The position numbers were made by a program, and so were the translations under genes. Below, in pieces: positions 42,385 to 50,958 of a DNA stretch of 64,000 nt. The notes beneath the pieces are model-generated. The model made no database searches. It was not told the origin of the DNA and saw only the letters and a list, made by a program, of their open reading frames with translations. The stretch's first letter is position 1; each line of letters starts with the position of its first letter. Source of the stretch: CAMYKD01 sp041617155 (GTDB lineage Bacteria; Pseudomonadota; Alphaproteobacteria; Kiloniellales; JAKSDN01); the NCBI GenBank assembly GCA_041617155.1, contig JBFJPL010000006.1, positions 9,414 to 73,413 on the forward strand, given 5' to 3'.

Positions 42385-43485
42385 ATGCAGTCCACTAAGA
42401 GTAAACTCCTTTCTTCGACGATGGTCCCGCTGGTCATGATGGCTGGCGTGGCCGTTGTCGGCGCGGCGGTGGCGAGTCAGGTCGCTGTTCGGCCGGCCTA
42501 CGCGGCGTGCAATCCCTGCGCGGCAAAGAATCCCTGTAACCCCTGCGCGGCGGCCAAGTGCAACCCTTGTGCGGCGGCCAAGTGCAATCCCTGCGCGGCC
42601 AAGTGCAATCCCTGCGCGGCCGGAACCTGCAATCCGTGCAATCCTTGTGCGGCCGGCGGTGGTTCGGCGAGCCTGAAATGCGCGGTGCCACGCTTGCGTA
42701 CCGCTGCGCTCTGCAATCCTTGTGCGGCCAAGGCCTGCAACCCCTGCAATCCTTGCGCGGCCAAGGCCTGCAACCCCTGCAATCCTTGCGCGGCCAAGGC
42801 CTGCAACCCCTGCAATCCTTGTGCGGCCAAGGCCTGCAACCCCTGCAATCCTTGCGCGGCCAAGGCCTGCAACCCCTGCAATCCTTGTGCGGCCAAGGCC
42901 TGCAACCCCTGCAATCCTTGTGCGGCGGCCAATCCTTGCAATCCTTGCGGCGGGTGCAATCCCTGCGCGGCCGGCGGTGGCGTGGAGTTGACCAACGCGG
43001 AAGCCGCCGCGACTTACGATTGCCTGCGGCCCATGATGAAGGCGGCCTACGCGAAGTCGGACAACAGGATCGCGGTAAGTTACGCCTCATGGCGGCGGTA
43101 CAGCAAGCGGGCCTATGAGTCGGCGACGCACGGCGGCCGCTATGTCCAGAACTACGCGAACGACAAGGCGCGGGCCTATGGCCTCTATGAGAAATCCGGC
43201 AAGTTCCCGGCTGGCGCTCAGCTGGCCAAGGACAGCTTCTCGGTGAAGGCCAATGGCAAGGTCTCGCTGGGTCCGCTGTTCGTCATGGAAAAGATGCACA
43301 CGGGCTTCTCCAAGGAGAGCGACGACTGGCGCTATACCATGATCATGCCGAACGGCTCGATCTTCGGGACCACCAAGGGCAAGGGCGCCGCGAAGGTCCA
43401 GTTCTGCATCGGCTGTCACCAGACCGTGACACCGGAACAGGACTCCGTGATGCTGCTGCCGCAAGAGTACCGGGTCGGGCGCTGA
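42385..43485 (+). CDS. cytochrome P460-family protein with N-terminal CNPC cysteine repeats
   Basis: A 366-aa exported protein. A signal peptide (MVPLVMMAGVAVVGAAVASQ ... AYA) is followed by about 165 residues built from CNPC units. I count 38 cysteines there, including six tandem copies of KACNPCNPCAA. A P460-like domain follows (SYASWRRYSKRAYESATHGG, GAQLAKDSFSV, LFVMEKMHTGFSKESDDWRY, IMPNGSIFGTTKG), with the haem motif C341-I-G-C344-H345. The repeats look suited to binding many soft metal ions such as copper(I). GGGAGGCGTCTG precedes the ATG. The related gene upstream lacks the repeats, so they were probably gained here. Confidence 0.88.
   Translation: MQSTKSKLLSSTMVPLVMMAGVAVVGAAVASQVAVRPAYAACNPCAAKNPCNPCAAAKCNPCAAAKCNPCAAKCNPCAAGTCNPCNPCAAGGGSASLKCAVPRLRTAALCNPCAAKACNPCNPCAAKACNPCNPCAAKACNPCNPCAAKACNPCNPCAAKACNPCNPCAAKACNPCNPCAAANPCNPCGGCNPCAAGGGVELTNAEAAATYDCLRPMMKAAYAKSDNRIAVSYASWRRYSKRAYESATHGGRYVQNYANDKARAYGLYEKSGKFPAGAQLAKDSFSVKANGKVSLGPLFVMEKMHTGFSKESDDWRYTMIMPNGSIFGTTKGKGAAKVQFCIGCHQTVTPEQDSVMLLPQEYRVGR
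42730..42927 (+). repeat. six in-frame 33-bp tandem repeats (KACNPCNPCAA)
   Basis: Six consecutive 33-base units beginning AAGGCCTGCAACCCCTGCAA, differing almost only in TGT/TGC at one cysteine codon. They encode the 11-residue repeat of the CNPC protein. The near-identity at DNA level suggests recent expansion by slippage or unequal exchange; copy number may vary between strains. Confidence 0.93.
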
Positions 43486-43571
43486 GCCGACCGTCGGGTG
43501 GCGCCGCGAAAGGCCGCCCTGCGGCGATGACATGTGGCAAGCCAAGGGCCGCCGGAGGAAGGATTCCTCTG

Positions 43572-44021
43572 GTGGCCATCGTGCTGTTCAGCCTGTGGGG
43601 CTTTGCCGCGAACGCGGATTTCGCCGATGGTTTGCAAGCCTATGACGGCGGTAACTGGGCCGCCGTGCTGGCAGCCTGGCGTCCCCTGGCCGAAGCCGGC
43701 GACGCCGAGGCGCAGACGGCGCTTGGCGGGCTGTACCTCGGCGGCACGGTAATAGCCGCGAACCCGGCCGAGGCGGCGCGTTGGTACCGGCTGGCGGCCG
43801 AGCAGGGCGATCCGGTGGCGCAGCTCAATCTCGGCGACCTCTACATCAGGGGCAGCGGCGTCGGCCGCGACCTGGTTCAGGCCTACCTCTGGCTATCGCT
43901 GGCCGCTGCCCAGGGGCGGAGCTGGCCCGAACGGCGGCGCCGGGAAATTCTGCCGGCTATGACGGCGGCGGAACTGGCCGAGGCCAAGCGTCTGGTCAAG
44001 GGCTGGCAGGCACAGCGCTAA
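43572..44021 (+). CDS. exported Sel1-repeat protein
   Basis: A 149-aa protein. I choose GTG 43572, because GGAGGAAGGA lies just upstream and the product then starts with a signal peptide (AIVLFSLWGFAANA) just like its paralogue at 58165-58671; an upstream ATG at 43527 has no such site. Two to three Sel1 repeats follow (AEAQTALGGLYLGG, AARWYRLAAEQGDPVAQLNL), ending in LAEAKRLVKGWQAQR. Sel1 proteins mediate protein-protein contacts, often in the envelope. It may serve the two P460 proteins upstream. Confidence 0.8.
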   Translation: MAIVLFSLWGFAANADFADGLQAYDGGNWAAVLAAWRPLAEAGDAEAQTALGGLYLGGTVIAANPAEAARWYRLAAEQGDPVAQLNLGDLYIRGSGVGRDLVQAYLWLSLAAAQGRSWPERRRREILPAMTAAELAEAKRLVKGWQAQR

Positions 44022-44030
44022 GAAGTGCGC

Positions 44031-45356
44031 TCAGTTGCCCAATATTGCGCCGGTATCGCCGGCGGTTTCCTTGCCCGGCAGCACCGCGTGCAGGACGATG
44101 CCGATGATCGCGGCCAAGGCCATGCTGGAGACCGTGACGTTGACCGGGTCGCCCAGCTTGAGCACGGCGCCGCCGACGCCGATCACCAGGATGACCGAGG
44201 CGATCAGCAGGTTCCGCTTCTCGCCGAAGTCGACCTTGCCCTCGATCAGCGTGCGTAAACCGGAAGCCGCGATCACACCGAACAGGGCGATCGCGACGCC
44301 ACCCATCACCGCCGTCGGAATCGAACCGATAAAGGCGGAGATCGTGCCGATAAATCCGAGCACCACAGCGATCGCCCCGGCGCCGGCGACGACCCAGACG
44401 CTGAACACGCGCGTGATCGCCAGCACGCCGATGTTCTCGCCGTAGGTCGTGTTCGGCGGACCGCCCAGCAAACCGGCCAACATGGTCGCCAGGCCATCAC
44501 CCAACAGCGATCGCTGCAGGCCCGGCTTGACCAGGAAGTTGCGCCCGACCACGCGGCTGACCACCACCTGATCGCCGATGTGCTCGGCGATGGTGACGAT
44601 GGCAACCGGCACCAATAGCGGTAGCACTTCCCAAGGCACGCTGCCGGTCGCGGCGGTCAGCCCGGAGAAGAAGACGATGAAATCGGGCGCCTGAATGAAC
44701 GGCGCCGCGGCCACCGGACCGAAGTCGACCAGGCCAATCACCAGGGCGACGAGGTAGCCGCAAATGATGGCGAGCAGGATTGGCACCACCGTGAAGAAGC
44801 CTTTGAGCATGATCGCGAAGACCAACACGCAGGCGAGCGTAAAGAGCGCCACCGCAAAATGGGTCAAACTGTAGTCGCCGCCGCCGGCCTGATTGGTCGC
44901 CATGCTGACGGCGACGCTGGCAAGACCAAGACCGATCACCATGATCACCGGGCCGACCACGATCGGCGGCAGCAGGCGCAGCAGCCAACGTACACCGAAG
45001 ATCTGGATCAGCACGGCGACGACCAAGTAAACCGCGCCCGCCGAAAAGGCGCCGAACATGGCGCCCGGGACACCGGCCATCTGTGACCCGGCGATGATCG
45101 GTGCGATGAAGGCGAAAGACGAGCCGAGATAGACCGGGATTCTGAACCCGGTCACCGCCATGTAGAGCAGGGTGCCGAGGCCACTGGTAACCAGAGCCAC
45201 GGCCGGACTGAGGCCGGTCAGGATCGGCACCAGAATCGTGGCGCCGAACATGGCGAAGAGGTGCTGCACGGACAGCACGAACCAAAGGTGCGGACTCGGC
45301 CGGTCGTGAACATCGAGGACACCCTTGGCTCCGTTTGCAACGCTTTCGATGGTCAT
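44031..45356 (-). CDS. uraA: uracil/xanthine permease (NCS2 family)
   Basis: A 441-aa membrane protein with about 14 hydrophobic segments. NCS2 family marks are HLWFVLSVQHLFAMFGATIL at the N-terminus, a FAFIAPI segment, and the VPVAIVTIAEHIGDQVVVSR motif containing the conserved Glu and His. GPPNTTYGENIGVLAITRVF contains the second conserved Glu. It imports uracil with a proton. It is divergent from the URC1 gene, with 207 bp between them, which matches a role in feeding the URC pathway. The ATG 45356 is chosen; the upstream open frame has no ribosome binding site. Confidence 0.92.
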   Translation of the reverse strand: MTIESVANGAKGVLDVHDRPSPHLWFVLSVQHLFAMFGATILVPILTGLSPAVALVTSGLGTLLYMAVTGFRIPVYLGSSFAFIAPIIAGSQMAGVPGAMFGAFSAGAVYLVVAVLIQIFGVRWLLRLLPPIVVGPVIMVIGLGLASVAVSMATNQAGGGDYSLTHFAVALFTLACVLVFAIMLKGFFTVVPILLAIICGYLVALVIGLVDFGPVAAAPFIQAPDFIVFFSGLTAATGSVPWEVLPLLVPVAIVTIAEHIGDQVVVSRVVGRNFLVKPGLQRSLLGDGLATMLAGLLGGPPNTTYGENIGVLAITRVFSVWVVAGAGAIAVVLGFIGTISAFIGSIPTAVMGGVAIALFGVIAASGLRTLIEGKVDFGEKRNLLIASVILVIGVGGAVLKLGDPVNVTVSSMALAAIIGIVLHAVLPGKETAGDTGAILGN

Positions 45357-45385
45357 TTGATCATAGCCCCCCGCATATTTTCGCG

Positions 45386-45423
45386 ATTGACAGCTCCGGC
45401 GGGCGCCGGAGTCACGCGTCAAT
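45386..45423. promoter_or_regulatory. nested inverted repeat in the uraA/URC1 divergent region
   Basis: Outer arms ATTGAC (45386-45391) and GTCAAT (45418-45423) enclose a perfect inner hairpin CTCCGGC-GGGC-GCCGGAG. It lies 30 bases upstream of the uraA start codon and 140 bases from URC1. It could be an RNA leader structure of uraA or a repressor site serving both genes. Confidence 0.45.
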
Positions 45424-45563
45424 TATACGCCTGGCCGCGAGCCCTGTCGCCGCCGGCCAAAGGGCGAGGCGGTCCGTGAAACATTCATCAATTGTGGTGG
45501 CTGGTCGTTCTCGCGTAGAATCATTGCCTATGCCTTGGCGTGCGAGCGCCGTGGAAGGACCCG

Positions 45564-46823
45564 ATGAACGAAACCAAACGCCCGGCTAAACACATTGTCC
45601 TCACCTCTCACCCCGGCGGTGGGCAGAAGCGGATCCCGATCAACTGGGGTGCGGCCAAACCGGAAGAGCGCGGGCCGGTGATTGGCACATTGACCGACCC
45701 GGCGCAGCGCAATGTGATCGGCGCGCATTCCGGCTCCTATGCGCTCTACCGGGCGCTGGCGATCGCTGCGGGCAGCCTGGACCCATTGCACAAGGCCGAC
45801 CTGACTGACACGGCGCCGACCGAAAATATCGGGCCCCACCCGCAGTGGTCCGAGGCGGACAAGATCGTGTCGATCGATCCCTTCGGCCACATCGCCGGCG
45901 AGGCCTTTGGGGCATTGATTCGCCAAGGCCTGGACATCCGCCCGACCATTGCCGTGACCCGGGCCCACCTGACCGTGCCGGAAATCAAGGAATCGATGCG
46001 CGACGGGCAGCTCAAGGCCGACGGCAAGGTCCTGCTCAAGACCGGCGAGATCAGCTGTACCAAGATGGCGATCGAACCGGTCTGGTACCTGCCCGGCGTG
46101 GCGCGGCGCTGCGGCGTCAGCGAGACCGACCTGAGGCGCAGCCTGTTCGAGCACACGGGCGGCATGTTTCCGGAGCTGGTGACGCGTTCGGATCTGAAGG
46201 TCTTTCTGCCGCCGATCGGCGGCATCACGATCTACTGCTTCGGCGACCTCGAGGCGATCACCGATCCGCAACGCAAGCTGGCGTGCCGGGTGCACGACGA
46301 GTGCAACGGCTCCGACGTCTTCGGTTCCGACATCTGCACTTGCCGGCCCTATCTAGTACACGGCATGGAGATCTGCATGAAGACCGCTCAGGAAGGCGGC
46401 GCGGGGCTGATCGTCTATAACCGGAAGGAGGGCCGGGCGCTTGGCGAGGTCACCAAGTTCCTGGTCTACAACGCCCGCAAGCGGCAGCAAGGCGGTGACC
46501 GCGCCGAGGCTTATTTTCTGCGTACGGAATGTGTGGCCGGGGTCCAGGACGTGCGCTTCCAGGAACTGATGCCCGACGCGCTCCACTGGCTCGGCATCAC
46601 GCGCATCGACCGTTTCGTCTCCATGAGCGACATGAAGCACGACGCCTTGGTTCGCCAGGGCATCGGGATCGTCGAGCGCGTGCCGATCCCCGACGCGCTG
46701 ATCCCGGAGGACGCGCGGGTCGAGATGGAAGCGAAGAAGGCCGCCGGGTACTTCACCGAGGATCCGGTGTCCGATGCCAAAAACCTGGCCGACACCAAGG
46801 GGCGGGGCTTGAGCGACTACTGA
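45564..46823 (+). CDS. URC1-type GTP cyclohydrolase II homologue, uracil catabolism
   Basis: A 419-aa protein. The C-terminal half is GTP cyclohydrolase II-like, keeping the three zinc cysteines in RVHDECNGSDVFGSDICTCR and the EGRALGEVTKF catalytic region. A 200-residue N-terminal extension (IPINWGAAKPEERGPVIGTL, HSGSYALYRALAIA, ISCTKMAIEPVWYLPGVARR) separates it from riboflavin-pathway RibA. This architecture is that of Urc1, needed for the URC uracil degradation route described in yeast, in which UMP is opened toward urea and 3-hydroxypropionate. URC4 and upp follow on the same strand. GGAAGGACCCG precedes the ATG. Confidence 0.88.
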   Translation: MNETKRPAKHIVLTSHPGGGQKRIPINWGAAKPEERGPVIGTLTDPAQRNVIGAHSGSYALYRALAIAAGSLDPLHKADLTDTAPTENIGPHPQWSEADKIVSIDPFGHIAGEAFGALIRQGLDIRPTIAVTRAHLTVPEIKESMRDGQLKADGKVLLKTGEISCTKMAIEPVWYLPGVARRCGVSETDLRRSLFEHTGGMFPELVTRSDLKVFLPPIGGITIYCFGDLEAITDPQRKLACRVHDECNGSDVFGSDICTCRPYLVHGMEICMKTAQEGGAGLIVYNRKEGRALGEVTKFLVYNARKRQQGGDRAEAYFLRTECVAGVQDVRFQELMPDALHWLGITRIDRFVSMSDMKHDALVRQGIGIVERVPIPDALIPEDARVEMEAKKAAGYFTEDPVSDAKNLADTKGRGLSDY

Positions 46824-46854
46824 TGGTGGGCGTTAGGGCGCCCGATCTGGGATA

Positions 46855-48108
46855 TTGGGTGCGGGCTTGGTCTCGATTGACGACCCCATAGATGCGGTCG
46901 CCTGGTTGCGCACGCCGCAGGCGATCCGTTTGCGTTGCGAGGCGGTTTTTGCCGCCGCCGAGCGCGACGCCCTGGCGCATTTTGCGCTCGACCGGGAGCG
47001 CCTCGAGGACACGGCCGATTACGTCGTGGAGACGACTCGCCAAGCCTATCCAACGCTGGAAATACCCTACCACAGTCGTTGGCGCCATTTTGCGGTCGGC
47101 GGGCGCGACCGTTGGGCGGATCTGGCCCGACGCTTGGCCGGCAGCCCGGCGGACGAAATCGCCCGAAGCCGGATCGACTTGGCCGTCACCAGCGTTCTGC
47201 TCGATGCCGGGGCGGGGGAGGCCTGGCGCTATTGCGAGCCCGGTAGCGGTCAGGTCTTTAGCCGCTCGGAAGGCCTCGCGGTTGCCAGCTTCCACCTCTT
47301 CACTGCCGGCACCTTCTCGGCGCGGCCCGACGACCCATTCAGAGCCGACGCCGAGGCGCTGGCCGACATCACGGTTGAGCGGCTGGCCGAGGCCTTCCAG
47401 GTCGGTCCGCAAAATCCGCTTGTCGGTCTGGAAGGACGGGCCGAGCTGTTGCGACGCCTGTCTCTCGCGCTGCGCAAGGAGCCGGAGATCTTCGATGGCC
47501 GTGAACCGCGGGTCGGCAATCTCTACGACCTGCTGGCCGCCCAGTCGCCGAACGGCATGCTGCCGGCAAGCGCCATCTTGGAGGTGGTGCTGCGCGGCTT
47601 CGGTCCGATCTGGCCGGGACGAATCATCTTGGACGGTATCAACTTGGGCGATGTATGGCGGCACCCCGCAGTCACCGCCGACGATCTGACCGACAGCCTG
47701 GTGCCGTTCCACAAGCTTTCCCAATGGCTGACCTATTCCCTGGTCGAACCACTGGAAGAGGCCTTTATCAAGGTGGTCGGCCTGGACGCGCTCACCGGAC
47801 TGCCCGAATATCGCAATGGCGGCCTGCTGGTCGATTTCGGCGTACTACGACCGAAGCATGACGGCGTTCTGTCCCGCCTGCATTCGGTCGATTCCGAACC
47901 GGTCGTCGAATGGCGGGCCCTGACGGTGGCGCTGCTCGACCGGCTCGCCGGGCGTGTGCGGGCGCGCCTGGGCCTGGATGAATCCGCGTTGCCGCTGGCC
48001 AAGGTTCTCGAGGGTGGCACTTGGGCGGCCGGCCGGCGCATCGCCAGAGAACGGCGCGGCGATGGTTCATCGCCGATTCGTGTCGTCAGCGACGGCACGG
48101 TTTTCTAG
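46855..48108 (+). CDS. URC4/DUF1688 uracil catabolism protein
   Basis: A 417-aa DUF1688 protein, the family of yeast Urc4. Characteristic stretches are VAWLRTPQAIRLRCEAVFAA, YPTLEIPYHSRWRHFAVGGR, SEGLAVASFHLFTAGTFS, DGINLGDVWRHPAVTADD, LVPFHKLSQWLTYSLVEPLE and a C-terminal EWRALTVALLDRLAGRVR. No known catalytic motif is recognised and its exact reaction in the URC route is unsettled. The start is probably TTG at 46855 (or TTG 46867); the ATG overlapping the URC1 stop is out of frame. It belongs to one operon with URC1 and upp. Confidence 0.85.
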   Translation: MGAGLVSIDDPIDAVAWLRTPQAIRLRCEAVFAAAERDALAHFALDRERLEDTADYVVETTRQAYPTLEIPYHSRWRHFAVGGRDRWADLARRLAGSPADEIARSRIDLAVTSVLLDAGAGEAWRYCEPGSGQVFSRSEGLAVASFHLFTAGTFSARPDDPFRADAEALADITVERLAEAFQVGPQNPLVGLEGRAELLRRLSLALRKEPEIFDGREPRVGNLYDLLAAQSPNGMLPASAILEVVLRGFGPIWPGRIILDGINLGDVWRHPAVTADDLTDSLVPFHKLSQWLTYSLVEPLEEAFIKVVGLDALTGLPEYRNGGLLVDFGVLRPKHDGVLSRLHSVDSEPVVEWRALTVALLDRLAGRVRARLGLDESALPLAKVLEGGTWAAGRRIARERRGDGSSPIRVVSDGTVF

Positions 48109-48140
48109 ACTAACGTAGAAAGTCAGCAACGGGGGAGCAA

Positions 48141-48773
48141 ATGGACAAGAATGTCACCGTCGTCGATCATCCTTTGGTACAGCACAAGCTGGCCCTGATG
48201 CGCCGAAAGGAAACGCCGACCGCGGAATTCCGCCAGTTGCTGCGGGAGATATCCTTGCTCTTGGCCTACGAGGTAACCCGCGACCTGCCGCTGACCGAGG
48301 TCGAGATCGAGACGCCGCTTGCCAAGGTTAAGGCGCCCAAGCTGGACGGCAAGAAGATGGTTCTGATCTCCATCCTGCGCGCCGGCAATGGCCTGCTGGA
48401 GGGCATGCTCGACCTGGTGCCCTCGGCGCGGGTCGGCCATGTCGGGCTCTACCGCGACCCCGAAACGCTGGTTGCCGTGGAGTACTATTTCAAGGTTCCC
48501 GAGCACCTGGAGGAGCGCCAGGTCATCGTTGTCGATCCCATGCTGGCGACCGGCAACTCGTCCTCCGCGGCGCTGTCGCGCATCAAGGAAGCCGGCGCCC
48601 GCAGCATCAAGTTCGTCTGCCTTTTGGCCGCGCCCGAAGGCATTGCCGCACTGCGGGAAGCCCATCCCGATGTGCCGATCTTCACCGCGGCGATCGACGA
48701 CCACCTGGACGATCACGGCTACATCGTGCCCGGCCTGGGCGACGCCGGCGACCGGCTCTACGGCACGAAATAG
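48141..48773 (+). CDS. upp: uracil phosphoribosyltransferase
   Basis: A 210-aa enzyme that makes UMP from uracil and PRPP. The PRPP-binding loop is VIVVDPMLATGNSSSAALSR, with LISILRAGNGLLEGMLDLVP and the uracil-binding C-terminus DDHGYIVPGLGDAGDRLYGT. GGGGGAGC precedes the ATG. Placement 32 bp after URC4 matches the URC pathway, which acts on UMP, so Upp here feeds both salvage and degradation. Confidence 0.96.
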   Translation: MDKNVTVVDHPLVQHKLALMRRKETPTAEFRQLLREISLLLAYEVTRDLPLTEVEIETPLAKVKAPKLDGKKMVLISILRAGNGLLEGMLDLVPSARVGHVGLYRDPETLVAVEYYFKVPEHLEERQVIVVDPMLATGNSSSAALSRIKEAGARSIKFVCLLAAPEGIAALREAHPDVPIFTAAIDDHLDDHGYIVPGLGDAGDRLYGTK

Positions 48774-48847
48774 GAGCCGCTGTCCTCGAAGCCTCGACCT
48801 ATGGAAGCCGGGGTCACCGAATCCCAGCATGCTATTGGCATCGCCGA

Positions 48848-49600
48848 ATGTTTGACGCCGTCACCCTTCTCGTAGTTGCCGTAACCTTCCTGTTCGCCGG
48901 CGCCGTCAAAGGGGTTATCGGACTCGGTCTGCCAACGGTGAGCCTCGCGCTTCTGACCGTGGCGATCGGTTTGCCGAATGCGATGGCGCTCCTGCTGATT
49001 CCGTCGTTCTTCACCAACCTCTGGCAGGCTGCCGCTGGCGGCAATGGCATGGCGATCCTGCGTCGTCTTTGGCCGTTCCTGCTGACCGCCACGGCGACGG
49101 TCTGGCTCGGCGCCATGGCGTTGACGCGTGTTGATCTCGCTCTGCTCTCGGCACTTCTCGGCGTGCTTCTGGTCGCCTATGCGATCACGAACCTTGCCGG
49201 GCTGCGCTTGACCATTACCACCCATCAGGAAGTATGGATCGGACCCTTGGCCGGATCGGCCAACGGCATACTTGCCGGGATGACGGGGTCGTTCGTGGTA
49301 CCGGGGGTCCTGTTTCTTCAGGCGATCGGGTTGCCACGGGATGTGCTGGTCCAGGCAATGGGGATGCTGTTCACCGCATCCACATTGGCCCTTGCTGTCG
49401 CATTGCAGGGAAACGAGCTTCTGACACCGGAACTTGGCGCCTTGTCCGCCGCGGCATTGCTCCCGGCAATGCTCGGAATGGTCGCTGGTCGGCGCGCTCG
49501 ACAACGATTGTCAGAGCGGCTGTTCCGGCAAGTCATTCTTACCGCGCTCCTGGCGCTGGGCGCGTACATTATGGCGGGCGCTCTCAAGGACCTCGGGTGA
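48848..49600 (+). CDS. TSUP (TauE/SafE) family membrane transporter
   Basis: A 250-aa protein with about eight hydrophobic segments and two half-repeats: FLFAGAVKGVIGLGLPTVSL near the N-terminus and GPLAGSANGILAGMTGSFVV in the middle, the paired glycine-rich motifs of the TSUP family. Members export small sulfonates, sulfite or organic acids. Its position after upp suggests export of a pathway end product such as 3-hydroxypropionate-like acid, but this is a guess. No clear ribosome binding site is seen before the ATG. Confidence 0.85.
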   Translation: MFDAVTLLVVAVTFLFAGAVKGVIGLGLPTVSLALLTVAIGLPNAMALLLIPSFFTNLWQAAAGGNGMAILRRLWPFLLTATATVWLGAMALTRVDLALLSALLGVLLVAYAITNLAGLRLTITTHQEVWIGPLAGSANGILAGMTGSFVVPGVLFLQAIGLPRDVLVQAMGMLFTASTLALAVALQGNELLTPELGALSAAALLPAMLGMVAGRRARQRLSERLFRQVILTALLALGAYIMAGALKDLG

Positions 49601-49615
49601 GAGGTGGATGCCGGC

Positions 49616-50821
49616 TCACGGCTTTCGAACGATGTTGTGCTCGGGGCCGTAAGGAAAGCCGGTGATGTTCTCGGCGCCGTCTTTGCTCACCACCAGGATG
49701 TCGTGCTCGCGGTAGCCGCCGGCCCCGGGCAGACCCTCGGGCAGCATGATCATCGGTTCCATCGAGACCACCATATTGGGCTCAAGCACCGTTTCGATGT
49801 CCTCGCGCAGTTCCAGACCGGCCTCGCGGCCGTAGTAGTGGCTGAGTACACCGAAGGAATGGCCGTAGCCGAAGGTGCGATATTGCAACAGGTCGTAGCG
49901 CTGGTAGATCTCGTTCAGTTCCGCGGCGATGTCGCAGCAACGGGCCCCCGGTTTGATCAGCTTCAGTCCGGCTTCGTGGACCTCGACGTTGACCATCCAC
50001 AGCCGCAAATGCTCGTCGGAACATTCTTCGCAGAACAACGTGCGCTCCAGTGCCGTGTAGTAGCCGGCGATCATGGGGAAGCAGTTGAGGGAGAGAATGT
50101 CACCGCGCTCGATTTTGCGGCTGGTCACTGGGTTGTGGGCGCCGTCGGTGTTGATGCCCGACTGGAACCAGGTCCAGGTATCCATCAGCTCGGCGTGTGG
50201 ATAGGTGCGGGCGATCTCGCGCACCATGGACTGGGTGGCATGGAGCGCGACCTTGTGCTCGGGCACGCCCACGCCGATTGCCTCGGCACAGGCCGCCCCA
50301 CCGATGTCGGCAATGCGCGCGCCGTTCTTGATGACCGCGATCTCCTCATCCGATTTGATCATGCGCAGCTTCATGCAAGCAGCGCCCACATCGACGAAAC
50401 CGGAGCCGGGCAGGGCAGCCTTCAGCTTTTCCAAGTTTTGCAGGTTGATGTGGTCGTGTTCGACGCCGACCGTGCCGCCGTCCGCGATTTCCTGCCGGAC
50501 CGTCCGAAAGAAGTTGTCGCGCTGCCAATCGGTATAGATCACGTTGTCGCCGAAACTGCGCCGCCAGGGCTGGCCGCCGTCGATATTGGCGGAGATGGTG
50601 ATCGCCTTGTCCTGCGCGACGACCAGGCCGTAGGGTCGGCCGAACGAGCAGTAGAGGAAGTCGCTGTAGTAGTTGACGTTGTGGTAGGAAGTGAAGAGAA
50701 CGTGGTCGATCCTCTCTGCGGCCATGTGTTGCCGCAGCCTGTTGAGCCGCCGCGACATTTCGTCGGCGGAAAAGGTCGGTTGGACCTTTTCGCCGTTCTC
50801 GATCTTAATGATGTTCTCCAT
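49616..50821 (-). CDS. creatinase (creatine amidinohydrolase), M24 pita-bread fold
   Basis: A 401-aa protein matching creatinase in length and motifs. In metal-dependent M24 peptidases the core reads D-x-G...D-x-T; here it is GDILSLNCFPMIAGYYTALERTLF in outline, with Asn and Glu replacing the two Asp ligands, as expected for the metal-free creatinase. The catalytic His is in TFGYGHSFGVLSHYYGREAG and the later Glu in SMEPMIMLPEGLPGAGGY. It would split creatine into sarcosine and urea. Other metal-free M24 homologues such as ectoine hydrolase are alternatives. It converges with the TSUP gene. Confidence 0.82.
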   Translation of the reverse strand: MENIIKIENGEKVQPTFSADEMSRRLNRLRQHMAAERIDHVLFTSYHNVNYYSDFLYCSFGRPYGLVVAQDKAITISANIDGGQPWRRSFGDNVIYTDWQRDNFFRTVRQEIADGGTVGVEHDHINLQNLEKLKAALPGSGFVDVGAACMKLRMIKSDEEIAVIKNGARIADIGGAACAEAIGVGVPEHKVALHATQSMVREIARTYPHAELMDTWTWFQSGINTDGAHNPVTSRKIERGDILSLNCFPMIAGYYTALERTLFCEECSDEHLRLWMVNVEVHEAGLKLIKPGARCCDIAAELNEIYQRYDLLQYRTFGYGHSFGVLSHYYGREAGLELREDIETVLEPNMVVSMEPMIMLPEGLPGAGGYREHDILVVSKDGAENITGFPYGPEHNIVRKP

Positions 50822-50958
50822 TCGGCCTTTTCCCTGCCCATGACGTAGCAACTTCGACGAGCTTGGTGCGGACCAAGTTTGCCGCCAAGCCCGGATTTAG
50901 GGCCAGCCTTTCCGGTGCTTGATTTCCCAAGCCTTATAGGAAGGAGGATTTCGAGGCG

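Noticed and set aside
42540..42960. CRISPR-like array
   Set aside because: The repeats are directly adjacent, 33 bp long, in frame and code for CNPC units; there are no unique spacers and no cas genes.
46823..46891. ATG overlapping the URC1 stop as start of URC4
   Set aside because: It is out of frame with URC4 and stops after 22 codons.
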